A stretch of 64,000 bases of DNA from Phytophthora colocasiae. Taxonomy: Eukaryota; Oomycota; Peronosporomycetes; Peronosporales; Peronosporaceae. Below, in pieces: positions 11,001-25,500 of this stretch. Location of the stretch: assembly GCA_018806915.1 (NCBI GenBank), contig JAGKQI010000052.1, forward strand, positions 558,001 through 622,000. The letters are read 5' to 3'. Below the pieces are notes generated by a model that saw only the letters and a list, made by a program, of their open reading frames with translations, had not been told where the DNA came from and searched no databases. The position numbers and the translations under genes are program-made. How positions within the stretch are numbered: the first letter of the stretch is position 1; each line of letters opens with the position of its first letter.

Positions 11001-14000
11001 AGCTCCAGCAGGTCTTCATCGAGCTTGCCATGATAGGTTGGGGGTTCGTGGTTGCGGGCTACAGTTGGCTGTGCGGAGAGCGCGTCGATGCGAGCTTGAC
11101 TAGCAGCAATTGCTGCTGCATGAGGCCTTGAAATTCAGTCTGCTGTCTCGCCAGCTGCTGTAGAAGGCCCTCAACGGTCTGCGGAGTGGTGGTCTCTTCC
11201 ATCACGGTGAAGCAGGTCTTGAAAGTTTTTGTCGGCACGAGGGCCGGTTTCTTGGACAAGTCGAAGCTTGGACTTTCCAAGTGCTACTATGTAATGTAGT
11301 AGAGAAGGCAAATTGGAAAGCGAATTAAGGTTAGATGTTGCTCTTACAGACTAGTAAATCCTACAAGTTGAAGTAGAATAATCTTAACCAATCAAAAATC
11401 AGAACAACACGCCTTCATCCAATCAGAATGCAGGGATCGTGGCGTTAAGCCAATCACGACTTAGGCTGCGTGTCTTCTCGTGCGCAACACGCTGGAGGCA
11501 CGAGCCTTGACGTAGAATACGTCACACGACCTCGTTTTAAAAGGAGGGTCCCTATTTCGAAGGGCAGTTGGGCGCGATGTGGCCAACTTTCTTGCAACGG
11601 TGGCAAGTCGTATCCGATGATGAGCGATGAGACATCCCAATTCGTCATCATGGTGGCTACTCATCTGGGCGTCACCCCTATGACCTGGTATCGTCCGTTC
11701 GCGATCGAGCGTGATCACTCGGGTCGTATTGAGACATGGGTCATTTTCAAGGAAGCTATGAGTCGCCGCTTCCTGCCTCCGGACAGTGAATATCGCCTCC
11801 GCGAGCGTTTGTGTGCGCCAAATCAGGGTTCGTCGCTGCATGATTACGTGGCGATTTTTCAAAAATTGCTCACCCAGTGCACGGTACCCATCAGCCAGCT
11901 GAAGCTCCGTTTTTATTTCCCAACAAGGATTAAAGACGGAGACTGCGAATCACGTTCGTGAAAACCATCCGGCGACACTGGACGAGACTATCCAGATCGC
12001 TATGCGCTTTGATCACGCTGGCAAACGTTCTCTCATGCTTGACAATGGGTGGCAGTCACAGCTCCAGCAGGTCTTCATCGAGCTTGCCATGATAGGTTGG
12101 GGTTCGTGGTTGCGGGCTACAGTTGGCTGTGCGGAGAGCGCGTCGATGCGAGCTTGACTAGCAGCAATTGCTGCTGCATGAGGCCTTGAAATTCAGTCTG
12201 CTGTCTCGCCAGCTGCTGTAGAAGGCCCTCAACGGTCTGCGGAGTGGTGGTCTCTTCCATCACGGTGAAGCAGGTCTTGAAAGTTTTTGTCGGCACGAGG
12301 GCCGGTTTCTTGGACAAGTCGAAGCTTGGACTTTCCAAGTGCTACTATGTAATGTAGTAGAGAAGGCAAATTGGAAAGCGAATTAAGGTTAGATGTTGCT
12401 CTTACAGACTAGTAAATCCTACAAGTTGAAGTAGAATAATCTTAACCAATCAAAAATCAGAACAACACGCCTTCATCCAATCAGAATGCAGGGATCGTGG
12501 CGTTAAGCCAATCACGACTTAGGCTGCGTGTCTTCTCGTGCGCAACACGCTGGAGGCACGAGCCTTGACGTAGAATACGTCACACGACCTCGTTTTAAAA
12601 GGAGGGTCCCTATTTCGAAGGGCAGTTGGGCGCGATGTGGCCAACTTTCTTGCAACGGTGGCAAGTCGTATCCGATGATGAGCGATGAGACATCCCAATT
12701 CGTCATCATGGTGGCTACTCATCTGGGCGTTACCCCTATGACCTGATATCGTCCGTTCGCGATCGAGCGTGATCACTCGGGTCGTATTGAGACATGGGTT
12801 ATTTTCAAGGAAGCTATGAGTCGCCGCTTCCTGCCTCCGGACAGTGAATATCGCCTCCGCGAGCGTTTGTGTGCGCCAAATCAGGGTTCGTCGCTGCATG
12901 ATTACGTGGCGATTTTTCAAAAATTGCTCACCCAGTGCACGGTACCCATCAGCCAGCTGAAGCTCCGTTTTTATTTCCCAACAAGGATTAAAGACGGAGA
13001 CTGCGAATCACGTTCGTGAAAACCATCCGGCGACACTGGACGAGACTATCCAGATCGCTATGCGCTTTGATCACGCTGGCAAACGTTCTCTCATGCTTGA
13101 CAATGGGTGGCAGTCACAGCTCCAGCAGGTCTTCATCGAGCTTGCCATGATAGGTTGGGGGTTCGTGGTTGCGGGCTACAGTTGGCTGTGCGGAGAGCGC
13201 GTCGATGCGAGCTTGACTAGCAGCAATTGCTGCTGCATGAGGCCTTGAAATTCAGTCTGCTGTCTCGCCAGCTGCTGTAGAAGGCCCTCAACGGTCTGCG
13301 GAGTGGTGGTCTCTTCCATCACGGTGAAGCAGGTCTTGAAAGTTTTGTCGGCACGAGGGCCGGTTTCTTGACAAGTCGAAGCTTGACTTTCCAAGTGCTA
13401 CTATGTAATGTAGTAGAGAAGGCAAATTGGAAAGCGAATTAAGGTTAGATGTTGCTCTTACAGACTAGTAAATCCTACAAGTTGAAGTAGAATAATCTTA
13501 ACCAATCAAAAATCAGAACAACACGCCTTCATCCAATCAGAATGCAGGGATCGTGGCGTTAAGCCAATCACGACTTAGGCTGCGTGTCTTCTCGTGCGCA
13601 ACACGCTGGAGGCACGAGCCTTGACGTAGAATACGTCACACGACCTCGTTTTAAAAGGAGGGTCCCTATTTCGAAGGGCAGTTGGGCGCGATGTGGCCAA
13701 CTTTCTTGCAACGGTGGCAAGTCGTATCCGATGATGAGCGATGAGACATCCCAATTCGTCATCATGGTGGCTACTCATCTGGGCGTCACCCCTATGACCT
13801 GGTATCGTCCGTTCGCGATCGAGCGTGATCACTCGGGTCGTATTGAGACATGGGTCATTTTCAAGCGAAGCTATGAGTCGCCGCTTCCTGCCTCCGGACA
13901 GTGAATATCGCCTCCGCGAGCGTTTGTGTGCGCCAAATCAGGTTCGTCGCTGCATGATTACGTGGCGATTTTTCAAAAATTGCTCACCCAGTGCACGGTA

Positions 14001-17000
14001 CCCATCAGCCAGCTGAAGCTCCGTTTTTATTTCCCAACAAGGATTAAAGACGGAGACTGCGAATCACGTTCGTGAAAACCATCCGGCGACACTGGACGAG
14101 ACTATCCAGATCGCTATGCGCTTTGATCACGCTGGCAAACGTTCTCTCATGCTTGACAATGGGTGGCAGTCACAGCTCCAGCAGGTCTTCATCGAGCTTG
14201 CCATGATAGGTTGGGGGTTCGTGGTTGCGGGCTACAGTTGGCTGTGCGGAGAGCGCGTCGATGCGAGCTTGACTAGCAGCAATTGCTGCTGCATGAGGCC
14301 TTGAAATTCAGTCTGCTGTCTCGCCAGCTGCTGTAGAAGGCCCTCAACGGTCTGCGGAGTGGTGGTCTCTTCCATCACGGTGAAGCAGGTCTTGAAAGTT
14401 TTTGTCGGCACGAGGGCCGGTTTCTTGGACAAGTCGAAGCTTGGACTTTCCAAGTGCTACTATGTAATGTAGTAGAGAAGGCAAATTGGAAAGCGAATTA
14501 AGGTTAGATGTTGCTCTTACAGACTAGTAAATCCTACAAGTTGAAGTAGAATAATCTTAACCAATCAAAAATCAGAACAACACGCCTTCATCCAATCAGA
14601 ATGCAGGGATCGTGGCGTTAAGCCAATCACGACTTAGGCTGCGTGTCTTCTCGTGCGCAACACGCTGGAGGCACGAGCCTTGACGTAGAATACGTCACAC
14701 GACCTCGTTTTAAAAGGAGGGTCCCTATTTCGAAGGGCAGTTGGGCGCGATGTGGCCAACTTTCTTGCAACGGTGGCAAGTCGTATCCGATGATGAGCGA
14801 TGAGACATCCCAATTCGTCATCATGGTGGCTACTCATCTGGGCGTCACCCCTATGACCTGGTATCGTCCGTTCGCGATCGAGCGTGATCACTCGGGTCGT
14901 ATTGAGACATGGGTCATTTTCAAGGAAGCTATGAGTCGCCGCTTCCTGCCTCCGGACAGTGAATATCGCCTCCGCGAGCGTTTGTGTGCGCCAAATCAGG
15001 GTTCGTCGCTGCATGATTACGTGGCGATTTTTCAAAAATTGCTCACCCAGTGCACGGTACCCATCAGCCAGCTGAAGCTCCGTTTTTATTTCCCAACAAG
15101 GATTAAAGACGGAGACTGCGAATCACGTTCGTGAAAACCATCCGGCGACACTGGACGAGACTATCCAGATCGCTATGCGCTTTGATCACGCTGGCAAACG
15201 TTCTCTCATGCTTGACAATGGGTGGCAGTCACAGCTCCAGCAGGTCTTCATCGAGCTTGCCATGATAGGTTGGGGTTCGTGGTTGCGGGCTACAGTTGGC
15301 TGTGCGGAGAGCGCGTCGATGCGAGCTTGACTAGCAGCAATTGCTGCTGCATGAGGCCTTGAAATTCAGTCTGCTGTCTCGCCAGCTGCTGTAGAAGGCC
15401 CTCAACGGTCTGCGGAGTGGTGGTCTCTTCCATCACGGTGAAGCAGGTCTTGAAAGTTTTGTCGGCACGAGGGCCGGTTTCTTGGACAAGTCGAAGCTTG
15501 ACTTTCCAAGTGCTACTATGTAATGTAGTAGAGAAGGCAAATTGGAAAGCGAATTAAGGTTAGATGTTGCTCTTACAGACTAGTAAATCCTACAAGTTGA
15601 AGTAGAATAATCTTAACCAATCAAAAATCAGAACAACACGCCTTCATCCAATCCGAATGCAGGGATCGTGGCGTTAAGCCAATCACGACTTAGGCTGCGT
15701 GTCTTCTCGTGCGCAACACGCTGGAGGCACGAGCCTTGACGTAGAATACGTCACACGACCTCGTTTTAAAAGGAGGGTCCCTATTTCGAAGGGCAGTTGG
15801 GCGCGATGTGGCCAACTTTCTTGCAACGGTGGCAAGTCGTATCCGATGATGAGCGATGAGACATCCCAACCCGTCATCATGGTGGCTACTCATCTGGGCG
15901 TCACCCCTATGACCTGGTATCGTCCGTTCGCGATCGAGCGTGATCACTCGGGTCGTATTGAGACATGGGTTATTTTCAAGGAAGCTATGAGTCGCCGCTT
16001 CCTGCCTCCGGACAGTGAATATCGCCTCCGCGAGCGTTTGTGTGCGCCAAATCAGGGTTCGTCGCTGCATGATTACGTGGCGATTTTTCAAAAATTGCTC
16101 ACCCAGTGCACGGTACCCATCAGCCAGCTGAAGCTCCGTTTTTATTTCCCAACAAGGATTAAAGACGGAGACTGCGAATCACGTTCGTGAAAACCATCCG
16201 GCGACACTGGACGAGACTATCCAGATCGCTATGCGCTTTGATCACGCTGGCAAACGTTCTCTCATGCTTGACAATGGGTGGCAGTCACAGCTCCAGCAGG
16301 TCTTCATCGAGCTTGCCATGATAGGTTGGGGTTCGTGGTTGCGGGCTACAGTTGGCTGTGCGGAGAGCGCGTCGATGCGAGCTTGACTAGCAGCAATTGC
16401 TGCTGCATGAGGCCTTGAAATTCAGTCTGCTGTCTCGCCAGCTGCTGTAGAAGGCCCTCAACGGTCTGCGGAGTGGTGGTCTCTTCCATCACGGTGAAGC
16501 AGGTCTTGAAAGTTTTTGTCGGCACGAGGGCCGGTTTCTTGGACAAGTCGAAGCTTGACTTTCCAAGTGCTACTATGTAATGTAGTAGAGAAGGCAAATT
16601 GGAAAGTGAATTAAGGTTAGATGTTGCTCTTACAGACTAGTAAATCCTACAAGTTGAAGTAGAATAATCTTAACCAATCAAAAATCAGAACAACACGCCT
16701 TCATCCAATCCGAATGCAGGGATCGTGGCGTTAAGCCAATCACGACTTAGGCTGCGTGTCTTCTCGTGCGCAACACGCTGGAGGCACGAGCCTTGACGTA
16801 GAATACGTCACACGACCTCGTTTTAAAAGGAGGGTCCCTATTTCGAAGGGCAGTTGGGCGCGATGTGGCCAACTTTCTTGCAACGGTGGCAAGTCGTATC
16901 CGATGATGAGCGATGAGACATCCCAATTCGTCATCATGGTGGCTACTCATCTGGGCGTCACCCCTATGACCTGGTATCGTCCGTTCGCGATCGAGCGTGA

Positions 17001-18870
17001 TCACTCGGGTCGTATTAAGACATGGGTCATTTTCAAGGAAGCTATGAGTCGCCGCTTCCTGCCTCCGGACAGTGAATATCGCCTCCGCGAGCGTTTGTGT
17101 GCGCCAAATCAGGGTTCGTCGCTGCATGATTACGTGGCGATTTTTCAAAATTGCTCACCCAGTGCACGGTACCCATCAGCCAGCTGAAGCTCCGTTTTTA
17201 TTTCCCAACAAGGATTAAAGACGGAGACTGCGAATCACGTTCGTGAAAACCATCCGGCGACACTGGACGAGACTATCCAGATCGCTATGCGCTTTGATCA
17301 CGCTGGCAAACGTTCTCTCATGCTTGACAATGGGTGGCAGTCACAGCTCCAGCAGGTCTTCATCGAGCTTGCCATGATAGGTTGGGGGTTCGTGGTTGCG
17401 GGCTACAGTTGGCTGTGCGGAGAGCGCGTCGATGCGAGCTTGACTAGCAGCAATTGCTGCTGCATGAGGCCTTGAAATTCAGTCTGCTGTCTCGCCAGCT
17501 GCTGTAGAAGGCCCTCAACGGTCTGCGGAGTGGTGGTCTCTTCCATCACGGTGAAGCAGGTCTTGAAAGTTTTTGTCGGCACGAGGGCCGGTTTCTTGGA
17601 CAAGTCGAAGCTTGGACTTTCCAAGTGCTACTATGTAATGTAGTAGAGAAGGCAAATTGGAAAGTGAATTAAGGTTAGATGTTGCTCTTACAGACTAGTA
17701 AATCCTACAAGTTGAAGTAGAATAATCTTAACCAATCAAAAATCAGAACAACACGCCTTCATCCAATCCGAATGCAGGGATCGTGGCGTTAAGCCAATCA
17801 CGACTTAGGCTGCGTGTCTTCTCGTGCGCAACACGCTGGAGGCACGAGCCTTGACGTAGAATACGTCACACGACCTCGTTTTAAAGGAGGGTCCCTATTT
17901 CGAAGGGCAGTTGGGCGCGATGTGGCCAACTTTCTTGCAACGGTGGCAAGTCGTATCCGATGATGAGCGATGAGACATCCCAATTCGTCATCATGGTGGC
18001 TACTCATCTGGGCGTCACCCTATGACCTGGTATCGTCCGTTCGCGATCGAGCGTGATCACTCGGGTCGTATTAAGACATGGGTCATTTTCAAGGAAGCTA
18101 TGAGTCGCCGCTTCCTGCCTCCGGACAGTGAATATCGCCTCCGCGAGCGTTTGTGTGCGCCAAATCAGGGTTCGTCGCTGCATGATTACGTGGCGATTTT
18201 TCAAAAATTGCTCACCCAGTGCACGGTACCCATCAGCCAGCTGAAGCTCCGTTTTTATTTCCCAACAAGGATTAAAGACGGAGACTGCGAATCACGTTCG
18301 TGAAAACCATCCGGCGACACTGGACGAGACTATCCAGATCGCTATGCGCTTTGATCACGCTGGCAAACGTTCTCTCATGCTTGACAATGGGTGGCAGTCA
18401 CAGCTCCAGCAGGTCTTCATCGAGCTTGCCATGATAGGTTGGGGGTTCGTGGTTGCGGGCTACAGTTGGCTGTGCGGAGAGCGCGTCGATGCGAGCTTGA
18501 CTAGCAGCAATTGCTGCTGCATGAGGCCTTGAAATTCAGTCTGCTGTCTCGCCAGCTGCTGTAGAAGGCCCTCAACGGTCTGCGGAGTGGTGGTCTCTTC
18601 CATCACGGTGAAGCAGGTCTTGAAAGTTTTTGTCGGCACGAGGGCCGGTTTCTTGGACAAGTCGAAGCTTGGACTTTCCAAGTGCTACTATGTAATGTAG
18701 TAGAGAAGGCAAATTGGAAAGCGAATTAAGGTTAGATGTTGCTCTTACAGACTAGTAAATCCTACAAGTTGAAGTAGAATAATCTTAACCAATCAAAAAT
18801 CAGAACAACACGCCTTCATCCAATCCGAATGCAGGGATCGTGGCGTTAAGCCAATCACGACTTAGGCTGC

Positions 18871-19590
18871 GTGTCTTCTCGTGCGCAACACGCTGGAGGC
18901 ACGAGCCTTGACGTAGAATACGTCACACGACCTCGTTTTAAAAGGAGGGTCCCTATTTCGAAGGGCAGTTGGGCGCGATGTGGCCAACTTTCTTGCAACG
19001 GTGGCAAGTCGTATCCGATGATGAGCGATGAGACATCCCAATTCGTCATCATGGTGGCTACTCATCTGGGCGTCACCCCTATGACCTGGTATCGTCCGTT
19101 CGCGATCGAGCGTGATCACTCGGGTCGTATTAAGACATGGGTCATTTTCAAGGAAGCTATGAGTCGCCGCTTCCTGCCTCCGGACAGTGAATATCGCCTC
19201 CGCGAGCGTTTGTGTGCGCCAAATCAGGGTTCGTCGCTGCATGATTACGTGGCGATTTTTCAAAAATTGCTCACCCAGTGCACGGTACCCATCAGCCAGC
19301 TGAAGCTCCGTTTTTTTTCCCAACAAGGATTAAAGACGGAGACTGCGAATCACGTTCGTGAAAACCATCCGGCGACACTGGACGAGACTATCCAGATCGC
19401 TATGCGCTTTGATCACGCTGGCAAACGTTCTCTCATGCTTGACAATGGGTGGCAGTCACAGCTCCAGCAGGTCTTCATCGAGCTTGCCATGATAGGTTGG
19501 GGGTTCGTGGTTGCGGGCTACAGTTGGCTGTGCGGAGAGCGCGTCGATGCGAGCTTGACTAGCAGCAATTGCTGCTGCATGAGGCCTTGA
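18871..19590 (+). pseudogene. Array unit with the longest open gag-core frame
   Basis: This unit and the one at 20987-21673 carry a T8 run where most units have T5-A-T3-C3. The gag core therefore stays open from the knuckle-side flank through FFSQQGLKTETANHVREN and AMRFDHAGKR into the antisense of the gag N-terminus (239 and 228 codons). The open stretch is a fusion of sense gag core with antisense sequence and lacks a knuckle, so I do not regard it as a functional gene. It shows how the original gag frame ran. Confidence 0.5.
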
Positions 19591-22500
19591 AATTCAGTCT
19601 GCTGTCTCGCCAGCTGCTGTAGAAGGCCCTCAACGGTCTGCGGAGTGGTGGTCTCTTCCATCACGGTGAAGCAGGTCTTGAAAGTTTTTGTCGGCACGAG
19701 GGCCGGTTTCTTGGACAAGTCGAAGCTTGGACTTTCCAAGTGCTACTATGTAATGTAGTAGAGAAGGCAAATTGGAAAGTGAATTAAGGTTAGATGTTGC
19801 TCTTACAGACTAGTAAATCCTACAAGTTGAAGTAGAATAATCTTAACCAATCAAAAATCAGAACAACACGCCTTCATCCAATCAGAATGCAGGGATCGTG
19901 GCGTTAAGCCAATCACGACTTAGGCTGCGTGTCTTCTCGTGCGCAACACGCTGGAGGCACGAGCCTTGACGTAGAATACGTCACACGACCTCGTTTTAAA
20001 AGGAGGGTCCCTATTTCGAAGGGCAGTTGGGCGCGATGTGGCCAACTTTCTTGCAACGGTGGCAAGTCGTATCCGATGATGAGCGATGAGACATCCCAAT
20101 TCGTCATCATGGTGGCTACTCATCTGGGCGTCACCCCTATGACCTGGTATCGTCCGTTCGCGATCGAGCGTGATCACTCGGGTCGTATTAAGACATGGGT
20201 CATTTTCAAGGAAGCTATGAGTCGCCGCTTCCTGCCTCCGGACAGTGAATATCGCCTCCGCGAGCGTTTGTGTGCGCCAAATCAGGGTTCGTCGCTGCAT
20301 GATTACGTGGCGATTTTTCAAAAATTGCTCACCCAGTGCACGGTACCCATCAGCCAGCTGAAGCTCCGTTTTTATTTCCCAACAAGGATTAAAGACGGAG
20401 ACTGCGAATCACGTTCGTGAAAACCATCCGGCGACACTGGACGAGACTATCCAGATCGCTATGCGCTTTGATCACGCTGGCAAACGTTCTCTCATGCTTG
20501 ACAATGGGTGGCAGTCACAGCTCCAGCAGGTCTTCATCGAGCTTGCCATGATAGGTTGGGGGTTCGTGGTTGCGGGCTACAGTTGGCTGTGCGGAGAGCG
20601 CGTCGATGCGAGCTTGACTAGCAGCAATTGCTGCTGCATGAGGCCTTGAAATTCAGTCTGCTGTCTCGCCAGCTGCTGTAGAAGGCCCTCAACGGTCTGC
20701 GGAGTGGTGGTCTCTTCCATCACGGTGAAGCAGGTCTTGAAAGTTTTGTCGGCACGAGGGCCGGTTTCTTGGACAAGTCGAAGCTTGGACTTTCCAAGTG
20801 CTACTATGTAATGTAGTAGAGAAGGCAAATTGGAAAGTGAATTAAGGTTAGATGTTGCTCTTACAGACTAGTAAATCCTACAAGTTGAAGTAGAATAATC
20901 TTAACCAATCAAAAATCAGAACAACACGCCTTCATCCAATCAGAATGCAGGGATCGTGGCGTTAAGCCAATCACGACTTAGGCTGCGTGTCTTCTCGTGC
21001 GCAACACGCTGGAGGCACGAGCCTTGACGTAGAATACGTCACACGACCTCGTTTTAAAAGGAGGGTCCCTATTTCGAAGGGCAGTTGGGCGCGATGTGGC
21101 CAACTTTCTTGCAACGGTGGCAAGTCGTATCCGATGATGAGCGATGAGACATCCCAATTCGTCATCATGGTGGCTACTCATCTGGGCGTCACCCCTATGA
21201 CCTGGTATCGTCCGTTCGCGATCGAGCGTGATCACTCGGGTCGTATTAAGACATGGGTCATTTTCAAGGAAGCTATGAGTCGCCGCTTCCTGCCTCCGGA
21301 CAGTGAATATCGCCTCCGCGAGCGTTTGTGTGCGCCAAATCAGGGTTCGTCGCTGCATGATTACGTGGCGATTTTTCAAAAATTGCTCACCCAGTGCACG
21401 GTACCCATCAGCCAGCTGAAGCTCCGTTTTTTTTCCCAACAAGGATTAAAGACGGAGACTGCGAATCACGTTCGTGAAAACCATCCGGCGACACTGGACG
21501 AGACTATCCAGATCGCTATGCGCTTTGATCACGCTGGCAAACGTTCTCTCATGCTTGACAATGGGTGGCAGTCACAGCTCCAGCAGGTCTTCATCGAGCT
21601 TGCCATGATAGGTTGGGGTTCGTGGTTGCGGGCTACAGTTGGCTGTGCGGAGAGCGCGTCGATGCGAGCTTGACTAGCAGCAATTGCTGCTGCATGAGGC
21701 CTTGAAATTCAGTCTGCTGTCTCGCCAGCTGCTGTAGAAGGCCCTCAACGGTCTGCGGAGTGGTGGTCTCTTCCATCACGGTGAAGCAGGTCTTGAAAGT
21801 TTTGTCGGCACGAGGGCCGGTTTCTTGGACAAGTCGAAGCTTGGACTTTCCAAGTGCTACTATGTAATGTAGTAGAGAAGGCAAATTGGAAAGTGAATTA
21901 AGGTTAGATGTTGCTCTTACAGACTAGTAAATCCTACAAGTTGAAGTAGAATAATCTTAACCAATCAAAAATCAGAACAACACGCCTTCATCCAATCCGA
22001 ATGCAGGGATCGTGGCGTTAAGCCAATCACGACTTAGGCTGCGTGTCTTCTCGTGCGCAACACGCTGGAGGCACGAGCCTTGACGTAGAATACGTCACAC
22101 GACCTCGTTTTAAAAGGAGGGTCCCTATTTCGAAGGGCAGTTGGGCGCGATGTGGCCAACTTTCTTGCAACGGTGGCAAGTCGTATCCGATGATGAGCGA
22201 TGAGACATCCCAATTCGTCATCATGGTGGCTACTCATCTGGGCGTCACCCCTATGACCTGGTATCGTCCGTTCGCGATCGAGCGTGATCACTCGGGTCGT
22301 ATTAAGACATGGGTCATTTTCAAGGAAGCTATGAGTCGCCGCTTCCTGCCTCCGGACAGTGAATATCGCCTCCGCGAGCGTTTGTGTGCGCCAAATCAGG
22401 GTTCGTCGCTGCATGATTACGTGGCGATTTTTCAAAAATTGCTCACCCAGTGCACGGTACCCATCAGCCAGCTGAAGCTCCGTTTTTATTTCCCAACAAG

Positions 22501-25500
22501 GATTAAAGACGGAGACTGCGAATCACGTTCGTGAAAACCATCCGGCGACACTGGACGAGACTATCCAGATCGCTATGCGCTTTGATCACGCTGGCAAACG
22601 TTCTCTCATGCTTGACAATGGGTGGCAGTCACAGCTCCAGCAGGTCTTCATCGAGCTTGCCATGATAGGTTGGGGGTTCGTGGTTGCGGGCTACAGTTGG
22701 CTGTGCGGAGGAGCGCGTCGATGCGAGCTTGACTAGCAGCAATTGCTGCTGCATGAGGCCTTGAAATTCAGTCTGCTGTCTCGCCAGCTGCTGTAGAAGG
22801 CCCTCAACGGTCTGCGGAGTGGTGGTCTCTTCCATCACGGTGAAGCAGGTCTTGAAAGTTTTGTCGGCACGAGGGCCGGTTTCTTGGACAAGTCGAAGCT
22901 TGGACTTTCCAAGTGCTACTATGTAATGTAGTAGAGAAGGCAAATTGGAAAGTGAATTAAGGTTAGATGTTGCTCTTACAGACTAGTAAATCCTACAAGT
23001 TGAAGTAGAATAATCTTAACCAATCAAAAATCAGAACAACACGCCTTCATCCAATCCGAATGCAGGGATCGTGGCGTTAAGCCAATCACGACTTAGGCTG
23101 CGTGTCTTCTCGTGCGCAACACGCTGGAGGCACGAGCCTTGACGTAGAATACGTCACACGACCTCGTTTTAAAAGGAGGGTCCCTATTTCGAAGGGCAGT
23201 TGGGCGCGATGTGGCCAACTTTCTTGCAACGGTGGCAAGTCGTATCCGATGATGAGCGATGAGACATCCCAATTCGTCATCATGGTGGCTACTCATCTGG
23301 GCGTCACCCCTATGACCTGGTATCGTCCGTTCGCGATCGAGCGTGATCACTCGGGTCGTATTAAGACATGGGTCATTTTCAAGGAAGCTATGAGTCGCCG
23401 CTTCCTGCCTCCGGACAGTGAATATCGCCTCCGCGAGCGTTTGTGTGCGCCAAATCAGGGTTCGTCGCTGCATGATTACGTGGCGATTTTTCAAAAATTG
23501 CTCACCCAGTGCACGGTACCCATCAGCCAGCTGAAGCTCCGTTTTTATTTCCCAACAAGGATTAAAGACGGAGACTGCGAATCACGTTCGTGAAAACCAT
23601 CCGGCGACACTGGACGAGACTATCCAGATCGCTATGCGCTTTGATCACGCTGGCAAACGTTCTCTCATGCTTGACAATGGGTGGCAGTCACAGCTCCAGC
23701 AGGTCTTCATCGAGCTTGCCATGATAGGTTGGGGTTCGTGGTTGCGGGCTACAGTTGGCTGTGCGGAGAGCGCGTCGATGCGAGCTTGACTAGCAGCAAT
23801 TGCTGCTGCATGAGGCCTTGAAATTCAGTCTGCTGTCTCGCCAGCTGCTGTAGAAGGCCCTCAACGGTCTGCGGAGTGGTGGTCTCTTCCATCACGGTGA
23901 AGCAGGTCTTGAAAGTTTTTGTCGGCACGAGGGCCGGTTTCTTGGACAAGTCGAAGCTTGGACTTTCCAAGTGCTACTATGTAATGTAGTAGAGAAGGCA
24001 AATTGGAAAGCGAATTAAGGTTAGATGTTGCTCTTACAGACTAGTAAATCCTACAAGTTGAAGTAGAATAATCTTAACCAATCAAAAATCAGAACAACAC
24101 GCCTTCATCCAATCCGAATGCAGGGATCGTGGCGTTAAGCCAATCACGACTTAGGCTGCGTGTCTTCTCGTGCGCAACACGCTGGAGGCACGAGCCTTGA
24201 CGTAGAATACGTCACACGACCTCGTTTTAAAAGGAGGGTCCCTATTTCGAAGGGCAGTTGGGCGCGATGTGGCCAACTTTCTTGCAACGGTGGCAAGTCG
24301 TATCCGATGATGAGCGATGAGACATCCCAATTCGTCATCATGGTGGCTACTCATCTGGGCGTCACCCTATGACCTGGTATCGTCCGTTCGCGATCGAGCG
24401 TGATCACTCGGGTCGTATTAAGACATGGGTCATTTTCAAGGAAGCTATGAGTCGCCGCTTCCTGCCTCCGGACAGTGAATATCGCCTCCGCGAGCGTTTG
24501 TGTGCGCCAAATCAGGGTTCGTCGCTGCATGATTACGTGGCGATTTTTCAAAAATTGCTCACCCAGTGCACGGTACCCATCAGCCAGCTGAAGCTCCGTT
24601 TTTATTTCCCAACAAGGATTAAAGACGGAGACTGCGAATCACGTTCGTGAAAACCATCCGGCGACACTGGACGAGACTATCCAGATCGCTATGCGCTTTG
24701 ATCACGCTGGCAAACGTTCTCTCATGCTTGACAATGGGTGGCAGTCACAGCTCCAGCAGGTCTTCATCGAGCTTGCCATGATAGGTTGGGGGTTCGTGGT
24801 TGCGGGCTACAGTTGGCTGTGCGGAGAGCGTGTCGATGCGAGCTTGACTAGCAGCAATTGCTGCTGCATGAGGCCTTGAAATTCAGTCTGCTGTCTCGCC
24901 AGCTGCTGTAGAAGGCCCTCAACGGTCTGCGGAGTGGTGGTCTCTTCCATCACGGTGAAGCAGGTCTTGAAAGTTTTTGTCGGCACGAGGGCCGGTTTCT
25001 TGGACAAGTCGAAGCTTGGACTTTCCAAGTGCTACTATGTAATGTAGTAGAGAAGGCAAATTGGAAAGTGAATTAAGGTTAGATGTTGCTCTTACAGACT
25101 AGTAAATCCTACAAGTTGAAGTAGAATAATCTTAACCAATCAAAAATCAGAACAACACGCCTTCATCCAATCCGAATGCAGGGATCGTGGCGTTAAGCCA
25201 ATCACGACTTAGGCTGCGTGTCTTCTCGTGCGCAACACGCTGGAGGCACGAGCCTTGACGTAGAATACGTCACACGACCTCGTTTTAAAAGGAGGGTCCC
25301 TATTTCGAAGGGCAGTTGGGCGCGATGTGGCCAACTTTCTTGCAACGGTGGCAAGTCGTATCCGATGATGAGCGATGAGACATCCCAATTCGTCATCATG
25401 GTGGCTACTCATCTGGGCGTCACCCCTATGACCTGGTATCGTCCGTTCGCGATCGAGCGTGATCACTCAGGTCGTATTAAGACATGGGTCATTTTCAAGG